From Apostichopus japonicus (lineage: Eukaryota; Echinodermata; Holothuroidea; Aspidochirotida; Stichopodidae), in NCBI RefSeq assembly GCF_037975245.1, contig NC_092569.1, positions 1,089,001 through 1,153,000 of the forward strand: a DNA stretch of 64,000 bases, in the 5' to 3' direction. The notes beneath the pieces were generated by a model. The model ran no database searches. It saw only the letters and a program-made list of their open reading frames with translations, and was not told where the DNA came from. Below, one piece after another: positions 1-11,000 of this stretch. The position numbers and the translations under genes were made by a program. Each line of letters begins with the position of its first letter. Positions within the stretch are counted from its first letter, which is position 1.

Positions 1-575
1 ACAGACAGGGAAGGAGTTTGGGTCATTTTGGGACCAGGGGTAGTGAGCAAAACCAACTCAATGGACCAGTAGGGATAGCCTGTGACTCAAAGGGTAATAT
101 CTTTGTGTGTGACTTCAACAATCATTGCGTCAAGGTGTTTACAGCGGAAGGACAATTTGTCCGTCAGATTGGTAAGGAAGGGTCTCGAGATGGCCATTTT
201 CTAAACCCAACCGGAATAGTTCTTTCTGCAGCTGGTGAAATACTGGTCACAGACAGCGGGAAACATTGTGTGCAGGTCTTTACGCAGGGAGGGACATACT
301 TGTACCGGTTCGGAGAGTGGGGTGCCGAACCAGGTCAACTCAACTGTCCATCCGGCATAGCGGTAGACAGTCATGGTTACATATATGTCTCAAATAGAGG
401 GAACCATAGGATTGAAGTTTTCAATCCTTCTGGATCATATGCTAGGCGTTATGGTACACATGGTGCAGATATTGGCCAATTTGATGAACCAATGGGCTTA
501 GCAGTGTTAGAGGATGGCAGATTAGCTGTCTGTGATTCTGGTAACAAGAGAATTCAAATGGTCAGGGCATCATAG
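1..575 (+). CDS. NHL-repeat protein, C-terminal part (TRIM/brat-like), 5' truncated by window
   Basis: The frame is open from base 3 to a TAG at 573-575, giving about 190 residues. They form roughly four NHL beta-propeller blades with the recurring pattern 'G.F..P.GIAVD..G.I.V.D..NHR+.VF'. Clear repeats are NGPVGIACDSKGNIFVCDFN, NPTGIVLSAAGEILVTDSG, CPSGIAVDSHGYIYVSNRG and DEPMGLAVLEDGRLAVCDSG. The protein ends just after the last blade (NKRIQMVRAS), as in TRIM2/3/71 and brat-type proteins, where a C-terminal NHL propeller binds RNA or protein partners. No RING, B-box or coiled coil is visible because the upstream part lies outside the window, so which NHL family it belongs to is not settled. 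The apparent start at 18 is an internal TTG codon and not a real start. It converges on PRIM2. Confidence 0.85.
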   Translation, partial: RQGRSLGHFGTRGSEQNQLNGPVGIACDSKGNIFVCDFNNHCVKVFTAEGQFVRQIGKEGSRDGHFLNPTGIVLSAAGEILVTDSGKHCVQVFTQGGTYLYRFGEWGAEPGQLNCPSGIAVDSHGYIYVSNRGNHRIEVFNPSGSYARRYGTHGADIGQFDEPMGLAVLEDGRLAVCDSGNKRIQMVRAS

Positions 576-1830
576 AATGCTATGGCCACTGGTCAATTGT
601 CTCAAACTGCACTCTGTTCAAACAACAGCTTCTTTCCATGTCTAGAAAGTTCAGAATTCCAGAAATATCAAGCCAAAAATTCTGAATTTTGATGAGATGA
701 TGTACAGTAAGGATGCAAAAAGGGTTCCATTTTCCAATTCAACTCAATAGAAGATAGGGACAAGCCATGAAAATAAACTTGTTAAGGCTGCTATTTGTCT
801 CTGGCAGAATTTAAAAAATTTGGCAACAGATTTTTTGAATTTACCTTACAAAATTGACACTTTTAATATGAAATTATAGATTATAGTGTTGTTGAATATG
901 ACATGATTTGTCCTATGAAAATAGCAGAAATTGATGTTATTTAGTAACGGAAATCATAAATAGGATACAGACTACTGCTTTAAGTCAGGTAGAGAATGTC
1001 GAATTACTTATATCTACCAAAAGCCAGCTCAGTTGCAATGATTCATTTTACCCAAAGCACAACTGAATTTTAGCCTATAATTAAATCTGTCCATTTCAAT
1101 GTTTGATCTAGAAAGCACCATAAAGCCTAGATAATGGGCCTGTATAGACAGATCTGTACTCTAATGGGTAGTAATGTTTGTTTGAATCATGCCAAATTGA
1201 GTAAACTGTTCATAAGGAACTACCAGAGAATGACACAGACTAATGTTTTTGCCACACAGAAGAATAGCAGGTGTGGTATGTTGTACTTGCGGGTATGAAA
1301 AGCCTGTTGCTATGGAGGGAAATGTTGCTTTCTGCCCTTTACACTCTGTCAACAGTCTACAATAATCTTATTTTCGAAATGAAAAAGAAAGTTAAACATT
1401 AACTATTTACATGAAAGTAAAACAGAAAGTTCAGTGATCAGTCAACTTCTGTTCATTCTGATCATCCGAACAAGCAGATTTATGTATTTGCATAGATTAT
1501 TATCCTCTGAGAGAAGTGAAAGCAAAATATAATCAGATGTAATGAAAACTTTGCCAAAGGAAAGAAAGCCCCCAAAATATATATATCTGTCTGAAAGGGT
1601 GTAACTTATCATGGTTTAGTAAGTCCGTAGCAAAGTAGCAAAACAAAATGCAGTGTCAAGCATTGTATGCAAGACTGAATGCTTAAAAGACATGTTTAAA
1701 CATCATGCAAAGATAAATATTCATGTTGTGAAACTAGTATGCAAATATATGCAAATGAACTAAGAATTAGTTTGGCTAATGCAGCACTGAAAGTAAAGCC
1801 TGATAATGATTGCTTTCTAGGTAAAGGTTA
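576..1830. other. 3' UTR and AT-rich intergenic DNA, no gene seen
   Basis: This is AT-rich sequence after the NHL stop. I see no exon-like reading frame with splice sites and no clear repeat. Confidence 0.5.
772..777 (+). promoter_or_regulatory. Candidate poly(A) signal of the NHL gene
   Basis: AATAAA lies about 195 bp after the stop codon of the NHL gene, a normal distance for a 3' end. Only the hexamer is seen, with no cDNA support. Confidence 0.4.
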
Positions 1831-2040
1831 GCCTGCAGTGGCGGATCCAGGATTTCGCCGAAGGGGGGGCCCAGATGGGAAATGCCTAATCGTCGTCCTG
1901 GGGGAGGGGTCTAAGGGGAGTGGGTGCCCCCCTCCCCTTTGGGAAAATTTCACAAAATATGGAGGTCCTCGGTGCAATCTGGTGCTACTTTTCGTGAAAG
2001 TTTGGAGTAAAATTTATTTCCAATAAATCATGTATTCATG
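1831..2040. repeat. Interspersed G-run repeat fragment
   Basis: It begins with cagtggcggatccaggattt and then G runs. The same end is found inverted at 3,690-3,755 (ctggatccgcccctgg) and, diverged, at 3,368 (ggggcggatgcaggattt). This is a dispersed family whose coding capacity, if any, is absent here. Confidence 0.5.
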
Positions 2041-2274
2041 GTTTGCCGGGCATATATTAATTTGGCAATTTCGAGCAATGAGCTGGGTTAAAAGTCTTTG
2101 GGGAGTAGGTGGTGATGCAAATTACTTTTTACCAGGCTACTCCAGGCCATTTCATCTTGGATGCCCCCTTCCAGATGGAGACTATTGATGCAGTCAGAGT
2201 GCCCCTCTCACCTTCACTTTATCAGAATGATGGTGTACTCTTTTTGCAAATTTATTTTACAAAAAATTTCACGC

Positions 2275-2490
2275 ACAGTGGCGTAGCTAGGATTTTTTGA
2301 GTGGGGGGGGCCATTGGGGGCTGTTCTTTCTTGTGGGGGGGCGGAGTTTACTATCTAAGCGGAGCGCCACCTTGGTTGGCGCGGAGCGTACAGAGAAAAT
2401 TTGAGATTTCAGCACCCCCCAGATCGCAGGAGATGGCACCTGTGAGGCAAAATAGCAACCAAAAAGATGTGCAACTTTGGTGACAGAAAT
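2275..2490 (+). repeat. Interspersed element, copy A (cagtggcgtagctagg end)
   Basis: It opens with cagtggcgtagctaggattt and a G run, then aagcggagcgccaccttgg and ttggcgcggagcgtaca. The same internal block recurs at 3,438-3,500, so these are two copies of one family. The inverted form of the opening end closes the second copy at 3,592-3,612. Confidence 0.55.
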
Positions 2491-2858
2491 GCAAAAAAAG
2501 TTTTTTCTCTTTTATGCTGACTGGCCTTGCCAACTCAGCCAGACTTTTAACTTGAGGGAAGTTGGCATCATTTGTCGTTTCAAGCTGTCAAGGCCTTTCT
2601 CCCAACTCAAACCCCTGTGGGCTACCGGTAGATTTGCAGGATATGCCCACATGTGGACTTAAATAGCATTAGAGGAAGGGGGTGGAAGACTAACACGCAT
2701 CGATGTTTCGGTAATGGTCCACATTGATGGCTCGGTGCTTATTAGGCCATTTATTGGGTTTCTTGAGGCAGCTGTCATCAGAATCTGGCTTTTTGTGACA
2801 ATCGATGACCGATAACATGTATTGGTATGTAAATTTCTTCTTCATATATCTAGCAACA

Positions 2859-3084
2859 CTCTAAAAACAAATGAGTGGATTTCATTCCATTGGAGTGATC
2901 ACTCGGCGCACTTCAAATTAAGAGTAAAATTTAACTCTATTGGAGTTAACCCTCACTCCTAATATGAGTGAATATAACTCTATTAGGAGTTAAGATTTAC
3001 TCAAATGGAGTGGAAATTCACTCTTATACCGGAATGTGCTCAGTGATCACTCCCATGGAGTGAAATTCACCTATGTTTTTATCA
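2859..3084. mobile_element. MITE-like foldback element (~225 bp)
   Basis: The left arm (ctctaaaaacaaatgagtgg, then attccattggagtgatcact) pairs with the right arm read backwards (ctgataaaaacataggtgaa, then actccatgggagtgatcact). The imperfect arms cover about 75 bp each, and actcc/ggagt motifs fill the middle. This is the shape of a MITE or foldback element. No coding sequence is present. Confidence 0.6.
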
Positions 3085-3109
3085 GTACAGTACAGTGCAT
3101 ATCATCATA

Positions 3110-3138
3110 GACGTACGTACGTACGTACTACGTACGTT
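3110..3138. repeat. (ACGT)n microsatellite
   Basis: Tandem acgt units run through this stretch (gacgtacgtacgtacgtac, then a broken continuation), next to the foldback element. Confidence 0.7.
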
Positions 3139-3367
3139 CGTATATCAGACGCACTCGATACCCACGATACGATACGGTCCTGGAGAAACTATTTCCACTC
3201 ATCATTTTTTAAGGCGATACAGTAGTGAGTATTGAACAGGCACAGCCGCATGTTTGCAGGAAATTCAGAATTCCCAATATTTTATATCTCTACCAGTAGT
3301 GAAAATCATGTTTCGACAGTTTCGTGGACATAAAAAGTTGTTTTGTGGAATATTCAATGACATATCA

Positions 3368-3620
3368 GGGGCGGATGCAGGATTTGTGACGGGGGGGGGG
3401 GGTCTGACTGGTCCAGCCGCGCCTGAACGTAAGAATATCTAAGCGGAGCACCATCATTGGTTGGCGCGGAGCGTACAAGAAAATTTTTGGCTTTACAAAC
3501 CCCCCAGATGGCCGGAAACGGCACTTCTCGAGTATTCTAAGCAGCATGTACCTAGCCTGAAAATATGGATCTCATGTCTGCAATTTCAGGCCCCCCGTAG
3601 CTACGCCACTGATCACGCAT
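3368..3620. repeat. Interspersed element, copy B
   Basis: It shares the internal block aagcggagcaccatcattgg / ttggcgcggagcgtaca with copy A. It ends with ccccccgtagctacgccact, the reverse complement of the copy A opening. Together the two ends look like terminal inverted repeats of a non-autonomous DNA element. No transposase is seen. Confidence 0.5.
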
Positions 3621-3641
3621 GGGGCACTTTCCCTCGAGCGC

Positions 3642-3644
<3 letters not shown>

Positions 3645-3685
<41 letters not shown>
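3645..3685. repeat. Poly(A) run, 41 bp
   Basis: An uninterrupted A run lies between copy B of the gtggcgtagct family and an inverted ggatccgcccctgg end. It may be a retroposed tail or slippage product. It creates false poly-Lys and poly-Phe frames. Confidence 0.8.
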
Positions 3686-3688
<3 letters not shown>

Positions 3689-3839
3689 GGATTTTCAAAA
3701 AGGGGGGGCCCGGGCCCCCCGGGCCCCCCCCCTGGATCCGCCCCTGGCCTGTACCCTGTACCCTAAACTGTACCCTAAAATGTACCAATGTTAATTGTAT
3801 GTTTCAATATTTGCTAGTAAAGGCTTGGTCTTAACATGA

Positions 3840-4885
3840 TGACTTAAGGGATACTATGGTAATTTAACACCAGCAGGGTCTGTTGGTAATTTCATACACA
3901 TTAAACCTCAATAATGACGTCAAATCACAGGGAATATTAAGTTGAAATATCCATACTACACAGAATATACAGAAAGTAACAATCGGCTTCCATTCTAAGT
4001 GAAAATCATGAACAGCAAAGTGGTGGAAATTAGCAGAATAACTCAGAAGGAACTATTTTGAAACTATTGTCTCGTCATCATAACTTGTGGCACTCTAGGT
4101 GACCTGTAGTCTAAAATTCGAGAAAAAAAAAATTAAGCAAAGCTCTGACAGATTTCTCAATCAGGAAGTTTGTAATAACATCAAAATGTTATTTGATAAC
4201 ACCGGAAAGAATCATTGGCCTTTGGTTGTGTTTGTATTCTCCTGACACGTATACGAGGAAGGAAAATGCTAGCAGGATAAAACAGCCATTCCACTTTACT
4301 TCCTTGCTATGATGCAAATCATCAGGTTGCTGTCTAAAGGTATAAAACTACAGGATACCATCCATGACGATTAAGAAGTTGATCGTAACAGCCGAGCAAA
4401 GTCATTCTGTATTTAGTAGACCATGTCAAGATTGATACAATCTTGTCTATAGTGATGTATGGGGCATTTTTCAAAAACTCAAAAATACAGGGACTCCTAT
4501 TTAATCTATTTAAAGAACTAGCTATTCCAAATGATTCCAGTTGTTAAGCCTATAGAAAAGGCTTTTGATAGGTTTCACAAGTTCTTTGAAAGAGAGATAA
4601 AGTCGAATAATATCCTTGTTTACTCTTCTTTCAATTGAAAGGTCAATCTGTGTTTCGCAGACCATGGAAGGATTGAGAATAGTACAGCTTCAATGCAAAA
4701 AAAAACAGAAAATACCAAAAACACATCTCAGTACTGACAGGACATACACCGTATGTCTGTGGCTTCCACTTTATCAGACATAACTTTATAAACTTCTACA
4801 AGGAAGTCTCAATATCTGGAACATGTTAGGTTGAAATAATAATTTGGATCCTCAGTCATGTTGTCTGCAAGGTGCCATTGTTGCA
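3840..4885. other. Intergenic DNA, nothing recognised
   Basis: AT-rich DNA with no supported exon, RNA gene or clear repeat. Confidence 0.4.
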
Positions 4886-5508
4886 TTTAAAGCAGCATTT
4901 TGCGTCCTTTTCTATGATTTTTCTCAACCTCACTGACTCCACGATGCCATAACGACATACATAACTAGCTTATCTATTTAAATCTTACTTCAAATGGTGG
5001 CATAAAAGTCGAAAAATCTACAACTTTCAACTTTGCTTTTCTCCAAGATATTTTCCGTTGGGATCCCAACAAACCTCATCCATAATATGAATATTTACAC
5101 ACTACAGACGTCATTGACCAATACATAATACAACACCATGCTTGGTTTGTGTACAGTCTATATGGCTGTTGTACCAGGGAGTTCCATAACAACTCCCTGG
5201 TTGTACCAACACAAAGTTTATAATCTATTTTCAGCAACGGCTCATAACTAAACCTGCATCTCTGATTGGTTGAATTCAAACTAGGGGGTTTGGGGGAACT
5301 GCATGCGATTAATTTTAAATGTGGAATTTGTCGGTGGACACTTTTCTCATTATCTGCAAATATCCTTAATCACTCGCCAATTAACATTGTTGGCAGGGAA
5401 AAACTTGGCTAATATCTTAGTTTGCTGTTTTGTGATTGATATGTAAAAAATCTGATGGACATGTCAAAAAAGTGGAAAACGGCGACCAACACAAAATGCT
5501 GCTTTAAA
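4886..5508. mobile_element. TTAA-bounded MITE-like element with 20-bp TIRs
   Basis: The left end TTTAAAGCAGCATTTTGCGT (4,886-4,905) matches the reverse complement of 5,489-5,508 at 19 of 20 bases. Both outer edges contain TTAA, the kind of target used by piggyBac-type elements. Length is about 623 bp and there is no transposase frame, so it would be non-autonomous. A perfect hairpin lies close to its centre. Confidence 0.6.
5173..5201 (+). repeat. Perfect 11-bp hairpin
   Basis: ACCAGGGAGTT and AACTCCCTGGT flank a 7-base loop (ccataac), close to the midpoint of the surrounding TIR element. Confidence 0.7.
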
Positions 5509-5509
5509 T

Positions 5510-7190
5510 TTGCCTCCACGAAGGGAATGATGAATAGAGAATGAGAAAAGTCACTGTAGATTGATCTTCAGCATGAAAACCAAACAGAATTCACTGTACT
5601 GATCCATATCACAATATATAGACTGAGATTGACCAAAGGGCCTGACCAATGTAAATCACCGTTTTAAATCTTTAAATCTTAAAATCACTTGATAATTAAA
5701 AAACAATCATTGACATATATCAATTATTATTTTTAAAATTTAAACTGAAATAAAGAGAAATACTAAAAAAAATTGCTTAACTTTTTATTAATAACATGTA
5801 ATGGTTCAATCAAGTACATTGGTAGTAATAACCAGCCTAAAGGTTTTATCTAGCAAAATAAGAATAAATAACACCAAACCTGAGAGAAGAGAGAATCTGA
5901 GTTAAATCATACAAATCCAAGTTTTTCCTGTATGACTATTTGATCGTGATGGTGTTATGTCTATTCCCTTGAAAAGAGATTAGATAGCTGACCTAATTTT
6001 AGACGGTACATTTGGAGAATAAGTTTAATTGGTATCACAAGAACAAGTCTCCAGTGGTCACTACTGTACCTTCATACTCATTCTAGCCAAAAGTTGATTT
6101 GCTCCATTAAAAGTAATATTCTACAAAAACAGTATTCTGCTTTTATATGGAATACAATTTCTAAGAATAGAGTAGCACAAGTTTTGTTTCTGAAAGTTTA
6201 TAGCTACAAGGAGCTTTACTAGGAGAGTTTATTATTCACAGAATCTGAAATTTTCATCTATATTCAAATTTATGCATAACTTCCTCTATTTTTCTGTGAT
6301 ATCTCATACAAATTCCCTTCCTTGGCAATGTCTTAAAGAGAAAAGATATTTAGATCAATTTTAAATGAAATGACTGCACTGTAAATAATTGAACAGATTT
6401 ATAACACCTCAAAACATATTTGGAGAGAGATTAAAATAATTTTAACATTATGTTTGAATAATCATAAAGTACTGAATTGTTCATACATATTGTTTGTTTC
6501 AGTTGCAATGTTACGTTTTACATGCAATATAAACTTTGACAAATTAATTTTACAATTTTGAGCATTAAATTATAAGACACAAAGGTGCAAAAATCAAAAG
6601 TTTTCTTCCTTTTGTAAGGGACACCCTTGAAGAGGCTGCTATTCACCAACAATGTTTATTTTGTTTGTTTTCTATGTATGTAAATCTTAATGTTGGTCTT
6701 TTCTTTGAATATTAATGCATTATATTCATATTTTAAGTGCTAAAGGGGTAAACTGAGGTTTGTTAACAATTCCTGTCATTTTTTTTTCTTCAAACCTTGT
6801 ATATGAAAACGGTACAGAATAATAAAAGGCATATGTTCATACAGAGTTACCTTTAATACTTTTCATTTGTTTGGATGTTAGTTGCTTTCCTCACTTAATT
6901 GCATCATTGGAGAAAATAATGTCCAGACATTTTTTATGTTTTGCTTATTGTGTGAAGTATAGAAGCTTATTAATCCTTTGCAGCTCTAGGGTTAAGGTGG
7001 ATGTGAACCTCATTTTCTTCATGAATTTGCCTCACCCCTTTGCCTCACCAAAACCCCAAATGTTTTCACAGACCCTCCAGGTGTCTACAGTACCAGAGAT
7101 ATAGAAAGATGGTTCGTAGATAATGAACGGGATACATTAGTTTTGATGGGCTATGCAGAAGCTGCAGCAGTGCCAAGTCGAGGGTGGATA
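5510..7190. other. Intergenic AT-rich DNA, nothing recognised
   Basis: I found no supported exon, RNA gene or clear repeat. A short C-rich fragment resembling the G-run repeats follows at about 7,210-7,232. Confidence 0.4.
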
Positions 7191-7599
7191 TGATGCGTTA
7201 GGGAAGTTCTGCCCCCCCCCCGCCCCCTGGGTGCCATATGGAGACGCAAATTTGTGATATATAGGGGGAAAAGGCAAACAGGGCAGAAATGGTGAATTTT
7301 ATAACCAAATGTGGAACATGATATAATCATTTTGGGTAATTTACATCAATTTCATGTATTTCAATTATATCCAGATTCCAGTGATTGTATTATCAGCCAG
7401 TGCTTCATTGTCATAGCAACAAAAGCAGCAGCAACAGAAATATAAGTGCCTCAGTACATTTTGGATAACACAATGTTCCATTTTTTCCTGTTTCTATGGA
7501 TACTGTTGATCTACAAATGGGGAGTGAATGATGTATAATGCAAAATATGTAAGCAGGTTAGTAGATGCAGAAAATTAAGCATGAGTCCTGGACATACGA

Positions 7600-7850
7600 T
7601 TACGTTACGTCCTTGGGCAAGGCACTTTTATATCCATTGCCTCTTTTCACAGGTGTGTAAATGGGGACCTGGGAGGTAACTTGTACAGTCGTTGCATGCC
7701 CAGTCTGTGGCTGCACCTGATGGGAAGTCCCCCAGGGGACACAGATGTGACACGCTGTAGTACCCAAGGATCAACTATTTGAATAGTGCACACTTGGGTG
7801 TGTGGGAGTGACATTTTTTTAATAAACCAATGGGTAACTCTTGCATAGTG
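7600..7850 (+). repeat. tRNA-derived SINE, 5'-truncated copy
   Basis: The body matches the complete copy at 14,265-14,550. Shared blocks are ttgggcaaggcacttttat, aggtaacttgtacagt, gtctgtggctgcacc, gggaagtcccccagggg and the terminal cacacttgggtgtgtggg. The tRNA-like head is missing here. Confidence 0.65.
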
Positions 7851-7943
7851 GTGCATGAATTCCTTGCCTTTTAATAAAAGGCTTTAAACTTTTAATTTTT
7901 TAATATTTCTTATTACATGGCTATGACCCTGGGTAGAAAACTA

Positions 7944-8051
7944 TCATGCATTACCTCTATCTTTCTGCTTTCCAGAGAGAATTTCCCTGCTTGCATCAAA
8001 GTATTGATTTGGATGTTGCAGAGACAATGTGCTGGCTTCATCTTTATCCAG
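7944..8051 (-). CDS. PRIM2: PRIM2 coding exon 13 and stop (residues 448-482)
   Basis: Acceptor ttattttgcag. Encodes [35 protein letters not shown] and a TGA at 7,944-7,946. 'LxHPNQYF' is the conserved PRIM2 C-terminal motif. The last codons overlap AGAG|GTAATG, a possible donor, so a longer isoform may exist. Confidence 0.88.
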   Translation of the reverse strand: MDKDEASTLSLQHPNQYFDASREILSGKQKDRGNA

Positions 8052-11000
8052 CTGCAAAATAAAATTGAAAAAGATCCAGAAAATACTGTCAAAGACTTTG
8101 ACATCAACTGTGTGAAGGCTAGGACATATTTTGTCTTTTACAAAGTCTGTGCAATCTGTCGGTAATTACAGCGTGATGGCTTGAAGCCGATTACAGAAGC
8201 TTGATATGGGTCTTTTTGTCAATTACAGGTCCAAGTTGTGATATCTTTAGAGTTCCCATTCCCAGTGAATCATCTGTGACAGAATAACTACATATATGTG
8301 GTCTCCTTGGTTATGGAAATGACCTATATCCAAACTAGATTAGGCAAGGGTATGACTGCAATAGGCCTAAGCTATTTGTGAGGAATTGTAAATCTATCTT
8401 GACAATAGGAGGACAAACTAGGCTTCTTTTGATTCCTTTCTCTTTGGGGGGGGGGGGTGTAAATAGATAAATATTTTAAGAAAATTTTATTCTATTCAAG
8501 TTTTACCATTAAAATATTGATAAAATCTCATCAACAAGAAATCTAAGAAAGCAAAGGTCACTTACATTGTGAGTCAGTTCAAAATACTTGGTACAAGCAA
8601 GCTGATAGTGGTATCCCTTCACCAGGTCAGCAATCTTCCAGGATTGAAGAAAGACAACAAGAAGAATTATTTACTTGAACAACTTGGCCTTACCTTAAGA
8701 GTAAATATAATATTAACGTCTAATAAAACAATCTTTCATTTTTGTTTTAAATTTGTCTTAAACACAAGGTCAAATAATCCATTTTCTCACAACTGCAATG
8801 CAAAGAAAAGCCCAACAGATTGTCAAAAAGAGGTCTTCCTCCAATATGAACAAAACTTTGCATCACATAAAATATCCTGTTGAACTAGAGAGAATATTAT
8901 TTAAGATTTTCTTGTTTAAATTTGGTTTATGTGATTGTCACTTAAACTGGGAGGCCTATAGTTTGCAAAGCCAAAGAATATCCAACACACCAAACACTGT
9001 TCTTTCAGTTGCAGTCATGTTTACATAATATTCTTTTGAACCATGGAGAAATATTAATCAAGATTTTCTGTTTAAATTTGGTTTATGTTATTGTCACTTA
9101 AACTGGGCGCCTATAGTTTGCAAAGCCAAAGAATATCCAACACACCAAAGCAGTCATGTTTACATAATATTCTTTTGAACCATGGAGAAATATTTTCCAA
9201 GGTTTTCTTGTTTAAATTTGTTTGTCTGTATGGTACTTCAAGTGGGAGGCCTACCAAAGATTAGCAAAAACAACACATAAAATTTCCCTAGATATGACTA
9301 AAAGTTTACAAGTTTATTCAATCTCTGTGCACCTCACTCGTGTGAGGTATGTAGAGTACAAATATGCTTACAAAGTTCATATAACAACAACGTTGACAAA
9401 AAGAATTAAAAGGGAAAAAAATATATATATATATATATATAATAAAAAAAATAAAATAAAAAAAATGTATACATGGAAAATGGTGGCGCCAGGCCCAGAG
9501 GTATAATTAGAAAAAGAAATGTGGACGGAAATTCGAAATGGAAAAGAATAAATGGCTTCACATGCATAAGTGGATGAAAAAGAAAATAGAAAGAAAAAAG
9601 AAATAAAAACTAATTTACAATGCCTATGGCTAGAAACTACTGAAATTTGTAGTAAATTTCTCTGCAAAGCTTAACAAGGTTGGAAATGGTTGTTCTGTTA
9701 CTTGATTGAAGCAATTGCTCCATTTTTAATGTGTTCGGTCTATTCCAGAAATATGACTTCATATAAAGTGTATGGTAATTTTCAAAAGCCTTACACTCAA
9801 AAAGATAATGAAACTCGTCTCCAATTTTGTTGCTTGTACATAAATGACATATTCTATTCTCGATAGAGATGTTGGTATACCTTCCAAGGATACTTGGTAT
9901 TTTAAAATTAGAGCAACGATATTAACAAAGAATTGTACGATCAAATGGCTTGAGTTTTGTCAGATACTTTTCAAAGTTAAGATTCCTTTTGAATATCCTG
10001 TAATTCTTACTCAAACTTTAAAGTAACTGAAGTTATATTAATGCATTTGTAGTATAATCTGAGACACTTTAACTAACAGGACATTTACAGGATTTACAGG
10101 ATATTAACAGGATATTTGTCAGAGCTTTACTCTTACTTCCTATCCTCATACTAGTTTTACTCTCTCTTCCTCTTCCCATCCTATGGGTAAAAGCAAAAGT
10201 AATGCTATTACTATTAGTTCAGTATTTGAACAGGTCTACGTATATTCATAAGTACAGGGAGCAGAGGTAAATAGCTGCCTTATGTGTGCTGTGGTCTAGT
10301 GGTGAAGGTATTATTGCATAATCTCATCTACTCTTAACACAGTTGTATAAATCTTATTAAGATACCAGTTTGTGCATGCGATTATCGCAGCACACTCATG
10401 GAAACACACGGGAGTGACTGATTGAATGTAGGTGTGTGAGTTCGACAAGTACTCAGACACCAGCTTTAACTCTTGCAAATCTGTTCTAAACCTACTTGTG
10501 TGAAAAGGTTTTGATAGAAGACCATAAACTTTCAACCTTGTTTCTTTGCATGATGCTGAGATATATGGAATATAAATACTAGTTATTTATACTTGGAATG
10601 AGGCAAGGGAAAGTGCACGAGACAGGGACAAGTGGAAACAGAGCGTGATGGCCTTATGTACCACAAGGCAGGAAGAGGATAGATGAGATGATACTCAGGA
10701 AGTATGTTATGGCAGTCCTTGCAGAATGCAGGTGGGTGGTCTCACTACATTTGAGGTAGACACCCCTCAGAACTCTTTACACCCGCCCCCTGCCATAAGC
10801 AAACTCACCTGTTCAATCCCACTAGTAGGAACTTTGTACGAAGCTAGCCTCTGTTTTAATAGCTTAATGTCTGTATGACGAAATGGACACCCTGCAAAAA
10901 AGAGACAAAACATTTTAGCTTTAATATAAGAACTAGTACTTGATGAAAACTAAAAACATCGTCATATGGTAAAAGCAATAATATATCCACTGACAATCAA

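Noticed and set aside
3552-3834. Frames with poly-Lys or poly-Phe
   Set aside because: Produced by the 41-bp A run and G/C-run repeat ends.
9222-9667. Open frames on both strands around 9,420
   Set aside because: They read through an AT microsatellite and show no splice context or family motif.
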